Source: a virus
Length of the DNA: 38,810 nt
Reading direction: 5' to 3' (one strand)
Virus record (IMG/VR): IMGVR_UViG_3300025131_010477
Coordinates: 1-38,810 of that record
Under the pieces are notes generated by a model. The model saw only the letters and a program-made list of their open reading frames with translations, was not told the origin of the DNA and did not search any database. A program made the translations under genes and the position numbers. This document shows positions 22,364-30,980 of this stretch, in pieces (within the stretch, counting starts at the first letter, position 1; each line of letters starts with the position of its first letter).

Positions 22364-23119
22364 ATGGGCATCTCGCAATCGCAGGGCGGTGGCGGCACAG
22401 CAGCAGAAGTCCTCGACGAAGCCATCGCCGTAGCCGGCAACGACTCGACGCTGAACTTCACGGGCGCAGGCGTTACTGCGACGCAAGACGGCGGCGACCC
22501 GAATCAGGTCAACATTGACATCCCAGGCGTTGCTGGCGGAGACCACGGCGTCCTCGTCGGTCTGGGTGACGACGACCATACTCAGTATCTGTTGGCCGAC
22601 GGTACTCGTGCCTTGACCGGGCCAATGGACTTCGGCGGCGCGGCTCATACGAACGCCGAGAGCTTCGCGCTTGCCAACGCAGCCTGCAGCGGCATCTTCC
22701 GCGCGCTCGTCAACGCGATCGAGATCGGCGCGGTCAGCGCGCACAGCGTCCGGCTGATGGTCAGCAACGCGAAGAAGTTCCAGATCAACGCCAGCGTGAT
22801 GGAGCTGACGAACGTCGGTGTCCGTCACGAGTACGTCGCGTACGGGGCCGGCAACGACACGCTCGCGGTGACGCAGAGCATTGTCGGTAAGACCGGTATC
22901 ACCGGCGGCGGCGATACAATGACGCTACCAGCTCCAGCGACAGCCGGCGCGGGTTGGATCTGCTCGATCACTGACGAGTCCGGCGGCGCCGGCACCGACC
23001 ACATCACGGTCGACGTCTCGGGCGGCGCGAACATCTCCGGCCAGGCGTCGGTGGACATCACCGAGGACTACGGGACGCTCAACGTCTACAGCAACGGGTC
23101 CGAATACTTCATCAGGTAG
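22364..23119 (+). CDS. Fibre-like protein with a DDDHTQY repeat motif
   Basis: 251 residues. Residues 60-86 carry GDHGVLVGLGDDDHTQYLLADGTRALTG, a motif I know from phage fibre and collar proteins, where it forms a short trimeric shaft segment. It is followed by beta-rich sequence and a Gly/Thr-rich C-terminal domain ending in GTLNVYSNGSEYFIR, typical of fibre tips. The same motif occurs in the protein at 26408, and the DNA encoding it is identical over 20 bases (22568-22587 and 26510-26529). Likely a virion surface fibre. Confidence 0.65.
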   Translation: MGISQSQGGGGTAAEVLDEAIAVAGNDSTLNFTGAGVTATQDGGDPNQVNIDIPGVAGGDHGVLVGLGDDDHTQYLLADGTRALTGPMDFGGAAHTNAESFALANAACSGIFRALVNAIEIGAVSAHSVRLMVSNAKKFQINASVMELTNVGVRHEYVAYGAGNDTLAVTQSIVGKTGITGGGDTMTLPAPATAGAGWICSITDESGGAGTDHITVDVSGGANISGQASVDITEDYGTLNVYSNGSEYFIR

Positions 23120-23130
23120 GAGAGGCAACG

Positions 23131-23376
23131 ATGGCACGAGACAGAGTCAACATCGGCCGCGCGGTTCGTAGGCCCGTCGCGAACACGATCGACGTCGTCA
23201 ATGTCACCGCGCAGTTCGACGGCGACATGAACCTGACGAGCCTCGCGGTCTTCTTCACCTTGGAGGGTGACGAGACGGTTTACGAAGGCAGCGCGTTCAC
23301 GCCCGGCGTGCCGGTCGGCCAGCTCCGCCGCGAAGTCCGGCGCGTCGCGAAGGCCGCAGCCGAGGCGCTCGGATGA
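23131..23376 (+). CDS. Small hypothetical structural-region protein (81 aa)
   Basis: A beta-rich first half (DVVNVTAQFDGDMNLTSLAVFFTLEGDETVYEG) and a helical basic C-terminus. AGGAGAGG overlaps the previous stop. It overlaps the next gene by four bases. No family recognised. Confidence 0.55.
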   Translation: MARDRVNIGRAVRRPVANTIDVVNVTAQFDGDMNLTSLAVFFTLEGDETVYEGSAFTPGVPVGQLRREVRRVAKAAAEALG

Positions 23377-23711
23377 GCTACCTCGTACCGGCGCCGCACC
23401 AGGTGGTCATCCCGTCGCTGACGGCGTGGACCGGCGTCGCCGAGCGTCTCGTTGGCTCGGTCTACCTCCCCGTGCGCAAGATCCCGATCATCCGCGCGTA
23501 CTTGGGTGAGGAGACCGCGGCACACGACGCCTCGCTGCGGCTCCGTCGTGACACAGGTGGGGCTGAATTGACGACGCTGACCTCTGGCGCCCTCCCGGCC
23601 AACGTGCAGGTTGTCGACGTCACCGTCGCCAACGCCGACTGGTACCACCTGTATCTGCTCACCGATGACGCGGCTGGCGTCTGCATCTGCACGGGCGTGC
23701 GCTTCGAGTAG
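23373..23711 (+). CDS. Small beta protein, paralogue of the C-terminal domain at 26408
   Basis: 112 residues. Nearly its whole length matches the last 97 residues of the protein at 26408: shared blocks are LVGxVxLP, AxLGEETxxxDASLRxR, WYxLYLxxDxAxGxxICTGVxF. Here the module stands alone; there it follows a fibre-shaft motif. Probably a virion surface domain, perhaps carbohydrate binding, but no known family was recognised. Confidence 0.65.
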   Translation: MSYLVPAPHQVVIPSLTAWTGVAERLVGSVYLPVRKIPIIRAYLGEETAAHDASLRLRRDTGGAELTTLTSGALPANVQVVDVTVANADWYHLYLLTDDAAGVCICTGVRFE

Positions 23712-23720
23712 GAGAGATCG

Positions 23721-24722
23721 ATGCCTGATTACGAAAAGAGTTGGACCCTTTCTTGGGACGTCGACGTCACCGGCGCATCGGCTGTGCTCACCGGCGCAGG
23801 CTGGGCCATCGCGCTCAAAGACCTGCTGCTCGATACCGCCGAAGCCGATGGCGGCGAGTGGACGATCGAAGGCTGCTCCGACGGGTCTGCTGTGGATGCT
23901 ACCGATCGCTGGGGCAGCGACACGTCAAAGGTCGTCTGGGATTCGGCCGGCCAGCCGCACTCGTGGATCGAGCTGTCGAAGACGTACCGCGGCACGACCT
24001 GGTACCTCATCATCGACTGCGCCAACACCGACGGCGAGACGTTGACCGTGGTGTACAGCCACACGGCTCCGTCCACTGGCGGAACGACCACGAACCGTCC
24101 GACTACCGCGGGCGCGTCGGCGTACACGTACACCGACCAGTGCATCAGCCACGTCGGCGGGCAGACGATGTACTTCCACGGCTCTCGAAACGAGGACGGC
24201 GGCTTCCTCGTCTCGTCGGGCCGTACTGGACTCGACAAGCTCCCGCTCAACATGGTCTTCGCGACGTTGGAGACGACGCGTACGAACCTGGCCGACCCCT
24301 ACGCCGTCTGGTTCGGCTTGAAGTACAACGAGGCCGACACGTACGGTCCGTGGGAGCTGAACGACTCCAGCAACGGAATGGCCGACGACACGAACTTCGG
24401 GATGTTCGACGAGACGGGTGCGACCGACGCGGATGGCTTCGAGTCGTGTCCTGGCTACACGGCACATACCCACATCACGACCAACCAGTCTGCGTGCGCG
24501 CAGTTCCCGATCGGTGGGGACGCAGTTGACGGCTCGTGGCCGACACTCCCGGTCCACGTCTTCAATGGCGACGCTGGGCAATACAGCTTGCGTGGCCGAT
24601 GGGCCGATGTCTGGCAGACGAGCTTACAAAGTCAGCTCGGCGGTGCCCCGACGGGCGGTCCGTTCACTCACATCGTGACCGGATGGGTGGGCATCCCGAG
24701 CGATACGGAGCCGACGCACTAA
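23721..24722 (+). CDS. Large beta-rich virion surface protein, unknown family
   Basis: 333 residues, Thr/Ser/Asp/Gly/Trp-rich, almost no Lys. AGGAGAG precedes the ATG. A Pro/Thr linker near 118-128 (TNRPTTAGAS) divides an N-terminal beta domain (SWTLSWDVDVTGASAVLTG...) from a larger C-terminal domain with aromatic-rich loops. The composition is that of a fibre or adhesin exposed on the virion, and Ser/Thr-rich linkers are typical O-glycosylation targets. Function unassigned. Confidence 0.6.
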   Translation: MPDYEKSWTLSWDVDVTGASAVLTGAGWAIALKDLLLDTAEADGGEWTIEGCSDGSAVDATDRWGSDTSKVVWDSAGQPHSWIELSKTYRGTTWYLIIDCANTDGETLTVVYSHTAPSTGGTTTNRPTTAGASAYTYTDQCISHVGGQTMYFHGSRNEDGGFLVSSGRTGLDKLPLNMVFATLETTRTNLADPYAVWFGLKYNEADTYGPWELNDSSNGMADDTNFGMFDETGATDADGFESCPGYTAHTHITTNQSACAQFPIGGDAVDGSWPTLPVHVFNGDAGQYSLRGRWADVWQTSLQSQLGGAPTGGPFTHIVTGWVGIPSDTEPTH

Positions 24723-24985
24723 TGGACATGTACGACAACCAACTGTTCGCGAACGCGCCGCTTAACATGCGGCAGTCGTCGCCGAGCGTTCGCATGTTCA
24801 ACACAGATCCGTCAGGCGGTGGTGGAGCGACGACGACGTACCACCTGCGCGCGTGGGACAGTGGACTCGTGCAGTACGTGACGTGGACGAGCGCGGACAC
24901 GCCCGATCTCTCGCCAGCGTCCGGAGACACGACGCCGAACTACACCGGGACCCTCTCGGGCCACCACATCAGTTACACGACGTAG
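24722..24985 (+). CDS. Small hypothetical structural-region protein (87 aa)
   Basis: The ATG overlaps the previous stop (TAATG). Rich in Thr, Ser, Gly, Asn and Pro with aromatic residues (VQYVTWTSAD), suggesting a beta-structured virion protein. No family recognised. Confidence 0.5.
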   Translation: MDMYDNQLFANAPLNMRQSSPSVRMFNTDPSGGGGATTTYHLRAWDSGLVQYVTWTSADTPDLSPASGDTTPNYTGTLSGHHISYTT

Positions 24986-24994
24986 GAGTCCCCC

Positions 24995-26404
24995 TTGCGC
25001 TACGACATCGAGCACTTCTGGCAGGTTCCGGATGCGGACGACTATGCGCCGGCGATGGAGCGGGCGCAGCAGTGGATCCCACCGGACGGGCACATCGAGC
25101 TGGTCTTCGGGCCGAAGCTCTACCGCTTCAGCAAGAAGGTCGATCTCTACCGCGGCGTCAGCCTCATAGGACTGGAGTCGGTCGTCGGCATCAAGGGCGA
25201 CGCGACGCCGCAGGGCGGCAACGAGGCTGTCCCGACGCTGCACTTCGACAACAGCACCATCGGCTTCGAGATCCACTTCCCCGGCACGTACGCACCGGAA
25301 CCGGAAAGCCGCGGCACCGTCACGATGCGCAACCTGGTGCTCCACGGCTCAGGGCACCTGTCCGGGTTGGAGAACCACGGCATCCGCGTCCGAAACCGGC
25401 CCGTGCTCGACGGCATCACCGTCCGCCAGTTTGGCGGCGATGGCATCCATGCGTACTGCACGAGCCCCGTTTTGCCTGGAGGCGACGAGAACCCAGGCAA
25501 CTGCAACCTGATGAAGCTCAACAACGTCAGGTTGTACTTGAATGGTGGCCACGGTCTGTACCTGAACGGAGCGGACTCAAACGGCGGTGTGTTCATCGGG
25601 CTCGACGTCAACGCGAACGGGCAGGCGTTGCTCGAGGCCATCCAGATCTACGACTCCAGCTTCCTCGGAAACGTCTACATTGGCTTCCACATTGGCGGAA
25701 ATCAGTACGGCGGACGCGCAGTCGTCACGGACAACGCGAACGCTCGCTGCTTGTTGTTGGGCTGCTACGTCGAGGGCGTCAAAGGCCTGCACATGGTGCC
25801 CCCTTCGATGTCCGTCGGCGGCTTCTGTGGCCCCGAAGAGGGGGCCACTGCGCACATCGACGCGGACCTGAACGGGCTCGTGCGTGTGGAGCCCGGCGTG
25901 ACGTGCATGAACAGCGCCGGCGACAACGTCATCGAGACGCGTCTCGGCAGCGCAAAGATCGGCAACGTCGCTCTGGAGCTGCTCGTCGATCAATCGGCGA
26001 CGCAGCGCATCCACTACGCGAGAAAGAACCCCGGTTGGTGGGAGTTCATCGACAGCAATGCAGCCACGTTGATCGCCTTCGCGATCTCAACCAAATTCGC
26101 CGAAGAGGGCCGCGGTCAGATCTGGTTCCCGAACGGGCTCTACTTCGGAGGCATCAATAGCCCGCGAGGCAAGCAGACCACGGAGCTGCGCGGCGGCATT
26201 GAGGTCGTCGTCACCGAACTGGGCGGCGCAGCGCGAGCTGAAGGGCACGCCACTGCGCCTCCGCACGCTGGCGACTGGGCGCAGGGCGACAAGGTGTGGA
26301 ACTCCGAGCCTGCTGCCGGCGCTACGCTCGGCTGGATCTGCACGGTCTCCGGAACGCCGGGGACGTGGGCATCGATGGCTGCGATCGGGGACGAGGAGCC
26401 CTAG
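24995..26404 (+). CDS. Beta-helix tailspike-like protein
   Basis: 469 residues from TTG with TAGGAG six bases upstream. An N-terminal segment like the start of pectate-lyase-3-type tailspikes (DDYAPAMERAQQWIP, FGPKLYRFSKKVDLYRGVSLIGLES) leads into parallel beta-helix coils (about 85-310) with repeating HGIRVRN, DGITVRQFGGDGIHAY, LNNVRLYLNGGHGLYLNG and SFLGNVYIGFHIGG. The C-terminal 80 residues are a separate beta domain (GDKVWNSEPAAGATLGWICTVSGTPGTW). Such proteins bind or degrade host surface polysaccharide. I cannot assign catalytic residues. Confidence 0.7.
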   Translation: MRYDIEHFWQVPDADDYAPAMERAQQWIPPDGHIELVFGPKLYRFSKKVDLYRGVSLIGLESVVGIKGDATPQGGNEAVPTLHFDNSTIGFEIHFPGTYAPEPESRGTVTMRNLVLHGSGHLSGLENHGIRVRNRPVLDGITVRQFGGDGIHAYCTSPVLPGGDENPGNCNLMKLNNVRLYLNGGHGLYLNGADSNGGVFIGLDVNANGQALLEAIQIYDSSFLGNVYIGFHIGGNQYGGRAVVTDNANARCLLLGCYVEGVKGLHMVPPSMSVGGFCGPEEGATAHIDADLNGLVRVEPGVTCMNSAGDNVIETRLGSAKIGNVALELLVDQSATQRIHYARKNPGWWEFIDSNAATLIAFAISTKFAEEGRGQIWFPNGLYFGGINSPRGKQTTELRGGIEVVVTELGGAARAEGHATAPPHAGDWAQGDKVWNSEPAAGATLGWICTVSGTPGTWASMAAIGDEEP

Positions 26405-26407
26405 TCC

Positions 26408-26959
26408 GTGGGGCTCACCAAACCGAACGCGGGTTCTGGTGGGCTCGCGAAGCCTGAAGCGGGCGGCGGAGGCGGCGTGACCGATCACGGCGCCCTGACC
26501 GGGCTCGCCGACGACGACCATACTCAGTACGCACTCGCCGACGGGTCACGCGCGTTCACGGCGCCGGTCGGCGGGATCGCGCCAGTCGCGGGCGCCGACT
26601 TGGCGACGAAGACCTACGTGGACGGCGTGGTTGTCGCCGGGGCCATTCATGCGGTCCTGGCCATCACCGCCGTCACGGGGACGACGGAGACCTTGGTTGG
26701 CGCCGTGAAGCTCCCAGCCAACGCGAACACCTCGATCGCGGCCTGGCTTGGCGAAGAGACCGGCACGTACGATGCGAGCTTACGGATTCGGAAGGCGAGC
26801 GACGCGACGGTCCTTGCGACGCTGGCGGCGTCCACTGCAACGCCGGCCGAGGTCACGGCCGCTGGGGTCAACGTCCCGAGCGAGGCTTGGTACGAGCTGT
26901 ACTTGTACTCCGACAATGCGAGCGGCACGGCGATCTGTACCGGGGTGAACTTCGGGTAA
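26408..26959 (+). CDS. Fibre-shaft motif fused to the 23373-type beta module
   Basis: 183 residues from GTG. A Gly-rich start, then DHGALTGLADDDHTQYALADGSRAF (26-50), as in the 22364 protein, then ADLATKTYVDGV (63-74), a segment common before fibre C-termini. Residues 87-183 are a paralogue of the protein at 23373. It therefore joins two modules that occur separately elsewhere in the region. Likely a virion fibre or collar component. Confidence 0.65.
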   Translation: MGLTKPNAGSGGLAKPEAGGGGGVTDHGALTGLADDDHTQYALADGSRAFTAPVGGIAPVAGADLATKTYVDGVVVAGAIHAVLAITAVTGTTETLVGAVKLPANANTSIAAWLGEETGTYDASLRIRKASDATVLATLAASTATPAEVTAAGVNVPSEAWYELYLYSDNASGTAICTGVNFG

Positions 26960-27210
26960 TGCCGGAAGCCGCCATCAACGCCCTACAGTCGGTGTGGCCT
27001 CTGCTCGTCGCCGCCGTAGCGATCCTGCTCAGCGCCGGTGCCGCGATCGGGTGGTGGCTTGTTCATCACGGCACGGTTGGGCAGGAGGAGCGACTCCGTC
27101 GAGAACGCCGCGCCCGCATCCGTGAAGTCTTGGTCGCGTTCGACGTGTCGCCTGACCGCCGAGATGCCTGCGTGGACGCGCTCGAGCGGCTCATGGCATC
27201 CTGGGACTAG
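26959..27210 (+). CDS. Small single-pass membrane protein
   Basis: 83 residues; the ATG overlaps the previous stop. One hydrophobic helix (about 13-35, LLVAAVAILLSAGAAIGWWLV), followed by a charged helical domain rich in Arg (RLRRERRARIREVLVAF). The layout fits an N-out/C-in membrane protein; a lysis accessory is possible but no lysis enzyme is near. No family recognised. Confidence 0.55.
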   Translation: MPEAAINALQSVWPLLVAAVAILLSAGAAIGWWLVHHGTVGQEERLRRERRARIREVLVAFDVSPDRRDACVDALERLMASWD

Positions 27211-27212
27211 TC

Positions 27213-27500
27213 GTGCCGCATCCGTTCATCCACTTCTTCTCGCTCGCGACGAAGCCGACGTACACACAGTCGTCTGTGCCGTTCGTCGGGACGCACGTCA
27301 TCGTCTCGAACGACGACAGCACGAACCACGCCGAGTTCTCGCTCGACGGCGGCACGACCGTGCATGGGCAGGTCCTCGCCGGCGAGACGCTGGAGCTGGA
27401 CGATCTCCGCTTCGCGACTGTCGACGTCCGCGACTACGCGAGCGGCTCGGCCGCGACGGTGCGGTGCTGGGTCACCAGCAAGACCGCGCAGCAGCTGTAG
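27213..27500 (+). CDS. Small beta-rich structural-type protein (95 aa)
   Basis: GTG start two bases after the preceding stop. Beta-rich, with HVIVSNDDSTNHAEFSLDGGTTVHGQVLAGETLELDD, which looks like a small jelly-roll or Ig-like virion protein. It is the last gene before the glycan cassette; 51 bases separate it from the next gene. Confidence 0.55.
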   Translation: MPHPFIHFFSLATKPTYTQSSVPFVGTHVIVSNDDSTNHAEFSLDGGTTVHGQVLAGETLELDDLRFATVDVRDYASGSAATVRCWVTSKTAQQL

Positions 27501-27551
27501 CCTCGAGCTCTTCTTGCCGTCCGGACAGAAATGTGACAGCGTCCCTCCGGC

Positions 27552-27752
27552 GTGTCCGGACGAAAATCCAAGCCGGTCGGCCGCCCTGCGGGCTCTGGCG
27601 AGTTCCCTGACCGTGTCGAAGTTCGCGTGCGCGCGGGCGACAAGCGCGAGCTGACCGAGCGCTTCGAGGAAGAGAATGCCGCGCGCTCGCCGCGCTACCG
27701 ATTCGCCTCCATGGCGTCTTGGATGCGCAGGAAGCTGGGGCTCCGGCCGTGA
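27552..27752 (+). CDS. Small basic protein, possibly ribbon-helix-helix
   Basis: 66 residues from GTG; no clear Shine-Dalgarno sequence. A basic Gly/Pro-rich start is followed by RVEVRVRAGDKRELTERFEEE, a strand-helix pattern, and a second helix with FASMASWMRRKLGL; the loop between the helices is longer than usual. This is compatible with an RHH repressor. Palindromes GTCCGGAC lie at 27519-27526 and 27554-27561. If real it may control the glycan cassette, whose first gene overlaps its stop. Confidence 0.45.
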   Translation: MSGRKSKPVGRPAGSGEFPDRVEVRVRAGDKRELTERFEEENAARSPRYRFASMASWMRRKLGLRP

Positions 27753-28957
27753 CTCGGCGACTGCTGCTGCACTCCGATTCGCTGTGCGCCGACACGGGGT
27801 TCGCGGGCGTCGTGCGCACGATCGTCTCGGAGCTTCGCGATTGGGAGATCGACCAGGTCGGCATCAATCACCCAGACGCGCTCGTCGACCACGACCACGC
27901 GCGCATTTACTCGACGCGCGGCCAGAAGGACCACGGTGGCCAGCTCGCGTGCAACCTGTACCTGCAGCGCGACTACGACCTCATGCTCATCGTGCAGGAC
28001 CTCCACGTCGGCGCGCAGTGGGCCCGCGGGCTCCGCAGCGCCCGCGTGCAGCGTGCTCGCCAGCGGTTGAAGAAGACCCCGATCGTGTTCCTGTTCCCGG
28101 TCGACGGACCCATGCTCGGCTTTACCGAGCTGGTAGACCTCGCCGATTGCGCCGTGACCTGCACGCGCTGGGGCCGGCAGATCGTCGGCGACGTCTCCAC
28201 CGCGCGGGTCCAGGTCGTCCCGCACGACGTGGACGTCGATGCGTTCCGGCCGCTGGGCGACGCAGAACGGGCCCGTCTCCGCCGTAGCGTGTTCAACGTG
28301 CGTCCGGACGTACTCACCGTGCTGTCCGTCGCGGTGAACACCATCCGCAAGGATCTGTTCCAAGCGCTGCAGGGCATCGCAGCGCTGAAGGCTCGGCGCG
28401 GTCCGGTCGTCAAGGTGCACTTCCACACGTCCGGTGTGCACCAGGGCATGAACCTGCAGCTGATGGCGTCGTCGCTCGGGCTGGTGCAGGGTCTCGACTA
28501 CCAGATCGCAGACCCGTCTCTGCTGGGCGCACCGCGCGAGATCATCAACGAGCTCTACAACGCGTCCGACGCCGTGCTGTTCACGTCGCGGCGTGAGGGC
28601 TGGGGCTTGCCTATGACGGAGGCGATGGCGGCCGGGACGGCTGTCGTCGCGCCGCGCTACGGCCCATTCGAGGAGTTGCTGGGCGACGACCGCGGCTTCC
28701 TGCACGAGCCGGCCGGCCTGATCTGGACGGACAAGGAGCACAGGGGTCCGTGCTGGTTGTCCGACCCAGAGGCCGTCGCCGATCAGCTCGAGCTTGTGCT
28801 GGAGTGGCGCGGCACCCCCGCGCACCAGCAGCTCCTCGATCGTGCCCGCGCGTACGTGGGCCACTTCGCGCCGACGGTGCTCGCGCCGCGCTGGCGCAAG
28901 CTGCTGTACGACGTCGCGGCCGGCCAGGTGCCCGCGGTCGAGGGAGCACTGCAGTGA
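27749..28957 (+). CDS. GT4-type glycosyltransferase
   Basis: 402 residues from a GTG overlapping the previous stop. GT-B fold: N-terminal acceptor domain (1-185) and C-terminal nucleotide-sugar domain starting at LTVLSVAVNTIRKDLFQAL. The retaining-GT EX7E motif is Glu283/Glu291 in SRREGWGLPMTEAMAAGT. The N-terminus HSDSLCADTGFAG resembles the Gly-rich loop of GT4 enzymes. No signal peptide or membrane helix, so it is cytoplasmic. First enzyme of a coupled cassette; donor and acceptor unknown. Confidence 0.85.
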   Translation: MTRRLLLHSDSLCADTGFAGVVRTIVSELRDWEIDQVGINHPDALVDHDHARIYSTRGQKDHGGQLACNLYLQRDYDLMLIVQDLHVGAQWARGLRSARVQRARQRLKKTPIVFLFPVDGPMLGFTELVDLADCAVTCTRWGRQIVGDVSTARVQVVPHDVDVDAFRPLGDAERARLRRSVFNVRPDVLTVLSVAVNTIRKDLFQALQGIAALKARRGPVVKVHFHTSGVHQGMNLQLMASSLGLVQGLDYQIADPSLLGAPREIINELYNASDAVLFTSRREGWGLPMTEAMAAGTAVVAPRYGPFEELLGDDRGFLHEPAGLIWTDKEHRGPCWLSDPEAVADQLELVLEWRGTPAHQQLLDRARAYVGHFAPTVLAPRWRKLLYDVAAGQVPAVEGALQ

Positions 28958-30129
28958 CCTACGACGTCCCGGCACTCGACGTCTCGGGCGTCCCGCCCGT
29001 GCGCTTCTCCGCCGACTTCGCCTCGCCCACGGGCTACGCGAACGACGCGCGGATGCTGGCCTACGCGCTCATCCAGGCCGGCGTGGACGTGACGCTCGAT
29101 GCCATCCCGATGGACCGAGGCTCTGCCGACTACGGACCGGTCGCCGAGGTACTCCGTCCGCACTTCGGGCGCGAGCTGGACACACCGATCCAGATCATGG
29201 ACACCGTGCCCAATTTCTGGCCGACGTACCGGAAGAAGAGCGCGTATGCGATCGCCCGGCTGGCCTGGGAGACCGACACGACGCCGGCGGACTGGACGCG
29301 ACTCGCCGAGCGCACGTGCATCGACGAGGTCTGGGCGCCCAGCTCGTTCAACACGAGCGTGCTGTCGGACGGCCTGTCGCTCCCGAGCTTCGTCGTCCCC
29401 ATGGCGCACGACCTCGACTTCATGGATCAGCACGGCGAGGGGTTGGACCTGCGTGAGCAGGGCATCGCCGACGACGTCTTCGTGTTCCTGTCCGTCGGCA
29501 CCTGGATCAAGCGGAAGAACTTCGAGGGACTGCTCGCGGCCTACTGCGCGGAGTTCGGACCGGACGAGCCGGTGCACCTGGTCCTCAAGATCAACAGCGG
29601 TCGTGTCGATGCGGCCGGCCGCGCGGCGGTCGAGGCCGAAGTCGCGGAGATCCTGATCAGCCTCGGCGCCGATCGCCGGCTGCCTCCGATCACGATCCTG
29701 CAGCAGCACCTACCGACCGCCGAGATGATCGGCCTGTACCGCCGGGCGCAGTGCGGCGTGTTCCCGACGCACGGCGAGGGCTGGGGACTGCCGATCAGTG
29801 AGATGATGGCCTGCGGCACGTCGTCAATCGTGACCGGCTGGGGCGGCGTGCTCGAGTTCTGCACCGAGGAGACCGCGCACCTGCTGCCGTACCAGCCGAC
29901 GCCTGTCCGCGGGATGCAGCCGATGCCGTGGTACGACGTCCGCCACAGCTGGGCCGAGCCCGACCTGACCGCGCTCCGCGCCCGCATGCGCGAGGTCGCA
30001 GAGAGTCGTGATGCTTGGCAGAAGGTTGGCTGGCAGGCCAAGCGCCATGTTCAGGAGCGGTTCGGTATGCGCGCTGTCGCGCAGCGCATGATCTACCGGC
30101 TGCGCGCGATCGCCGCGGAGCACCTCTAG
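28954..30129 (+). CDS. GT4-type glycosyltransferase
   Basis: 391 residues from a GTG within GTGA at the previous stop. N-terminal domain with SADFASPTGYANDARML (Gly loop) and IARLAWETDTTPADW. The C-terminal domain starts near VFVFLSVGTWIKRKNFEGLL and holds the EX7E motif in THGEGWGLPISEMMACGT. The arrangement resembles GT4 enzymes of polysaccharide clusters. Soluble. A paralogue in fold, not close in sequence, of its upstream neighbour. Confidence 0.85.
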   Translation: MTYDVPALDVSGVPPVRFSADFASPTGYANDARMLAYALIQAGVDVTLDAIPMDRGSADYGPVAEVLRPHFGRELDTPIQIMDTVPNFWPTYRKKSAYAIARLAWETDTTPADWTRLAERTCIDEVWAPSSFNTSVLSDGLSLPSFVVPMAHDLDFMDQHGEGLDLREQGIADDVFVFLSVGTWIKRKNFEGLLAAYCAEFGPDEPVHLVLKINSGRVDAAGRAAVEAEVAEILISLGADRRLPPITILQQHLPTAEMIGLYRRAQCGVFPTHGEGWGLPISEMMACGTSSIVTGWGGVLEFCTEETAHLLPYQPTPVRGMQPMPWYDVRHSWAEPDLTALRARMREVAESRDAWQKVGWQAKRHVQERFGMRAVAQRMIYRLRAIAAEHL

Positions 30130-30980
30130 TGCGCGTCGTACTCGCCACCATCGCGCTGAACGAGGCCGAGTTCATCGGTCGCCAGCTGGAGCAGCACCGG
30201 AACTGGCCTGGGCTGGTCGGGTGGGTCTGGGTCGAGGGCGCCGCGGAGCACTACGGCCGGCAGCACCCAAAGGCCGTGACCGACGATGGCCGCTCGGTCG
30301 ACGCGACGTCCCGGCTGCTGGCTGAGGCAGCACAGCGCGACCCCTGCATCCGCTACGTGGCGCACGGCTGGGCGCGCGGGAACGAGCGGGGCATGGGCGG
30401 CCAGAAGATCCAGCTCCGCAATGCGTACTGCAAGGTCGCTGACGAGCTCGACGCTGACGTCCTGATCGTCATCGACGCGGACGAGTTCTACTCGAAGGAT
30501 GACCAGGAGCGGATCTTGGACATCATGGCGACGCGTGGCACCGACTACGACGCGTTCCTCTTCCGCCAGCGACACCTGTGGCGGCCGCCGTCGATGCTCG
30601 GGGCCGACTCGACGCTGGAAGTCACCGGCGGCTACTGGGCCGTGCCGCACGTGCGCGTGTGGTGGTACGAGCGGGGCGCCCGGTACCAGAACCACAATCA
30701 CCTCGCCCTGCCTGGCCAGTGCTACAACCCGAAGCGCTTGTATCGACCGCAGCCCGGCGACCCCGAATGTCTCCACCTCGGCTTCGCCCGCGACCCCCGT
30801 CATCGGCTGCGCACGAACGCCTACTACGTCGCGCGCGGTGAGGGGCGCGAGCGGGGCTTCAACCGGCAGCACTACGTCGACTGTCGCGACGCCTGGGCGA
30901 CGTGGCTGCCCGACACGCAACTGCCGAACGGCGCCAAGGTCGCCGCGTTCGAGGCCGCGCTGCCCGAGGTGCTGCGATGA
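30129..30980 (+). CDS. GT2-type (GT-A) glycosyltransferase
   Basis: 283 residues; the GTG shares a base with the previous stop. MRVVLATIALNEAEFIGRQLE is the start of a GT-A glycosyltransferase. The metal-binding DxD is Asp116-Ala-Asp118 in VLIVIDADEFYS, and Gln92-Asn98 (QKIQLRNAY) precedes it. No membrane helix. The C-terminal region has His- and Tyr-rich acceptor-side sequence (RYQNHNHLALPGQCYNP). Similar to GTs annotated in phages and polysaccharide loci. Donor unknown. Confidence 0.8.
   Translation: MRVVLATIALNEAEFIGRQLEQHRNWPGLVGWVWVEGAAEHYGRQHPKAVTDDGRSVDATSRLLAEAAQRDPCIRYVAHGWARGNERGMGGQKIQLRNAYCKVADELDADVLIVIDADEFYSKDDQERILDIMATRGTDYDAFLFRQRHLWRPPSMLGADSTLEVTGGYWAVPHVRVWWYERGARYQNHNHLALPGQCYNPKRLYRPQPGDPECLHLGFARDPRHRLRTNAYYVARGEGRERGFNRQHYVDCRDAWATWLPDTQLPNGAKVAAFEAALPEVLR

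Noticed and set aside
20039-22828. 929-residue minus-strand frame over the capsid region
   Set aside because: Crosses several well-supported plus-strand genes and a terminator; Arg/Val/Asp/His-rich shadow composition.
15404-28313. GTCCGGAC palindrome as a genome-wide operator
   Set aside because: It also appears inside the portal and first glycosyltransferase genes, as expected for a short GC-rich palindrome.
27695-28975. 426-residue minus-strand frame over the first glycosyltransferase
   Set aside because: The plus strand shows GT4 motifs; the minus frame has none.
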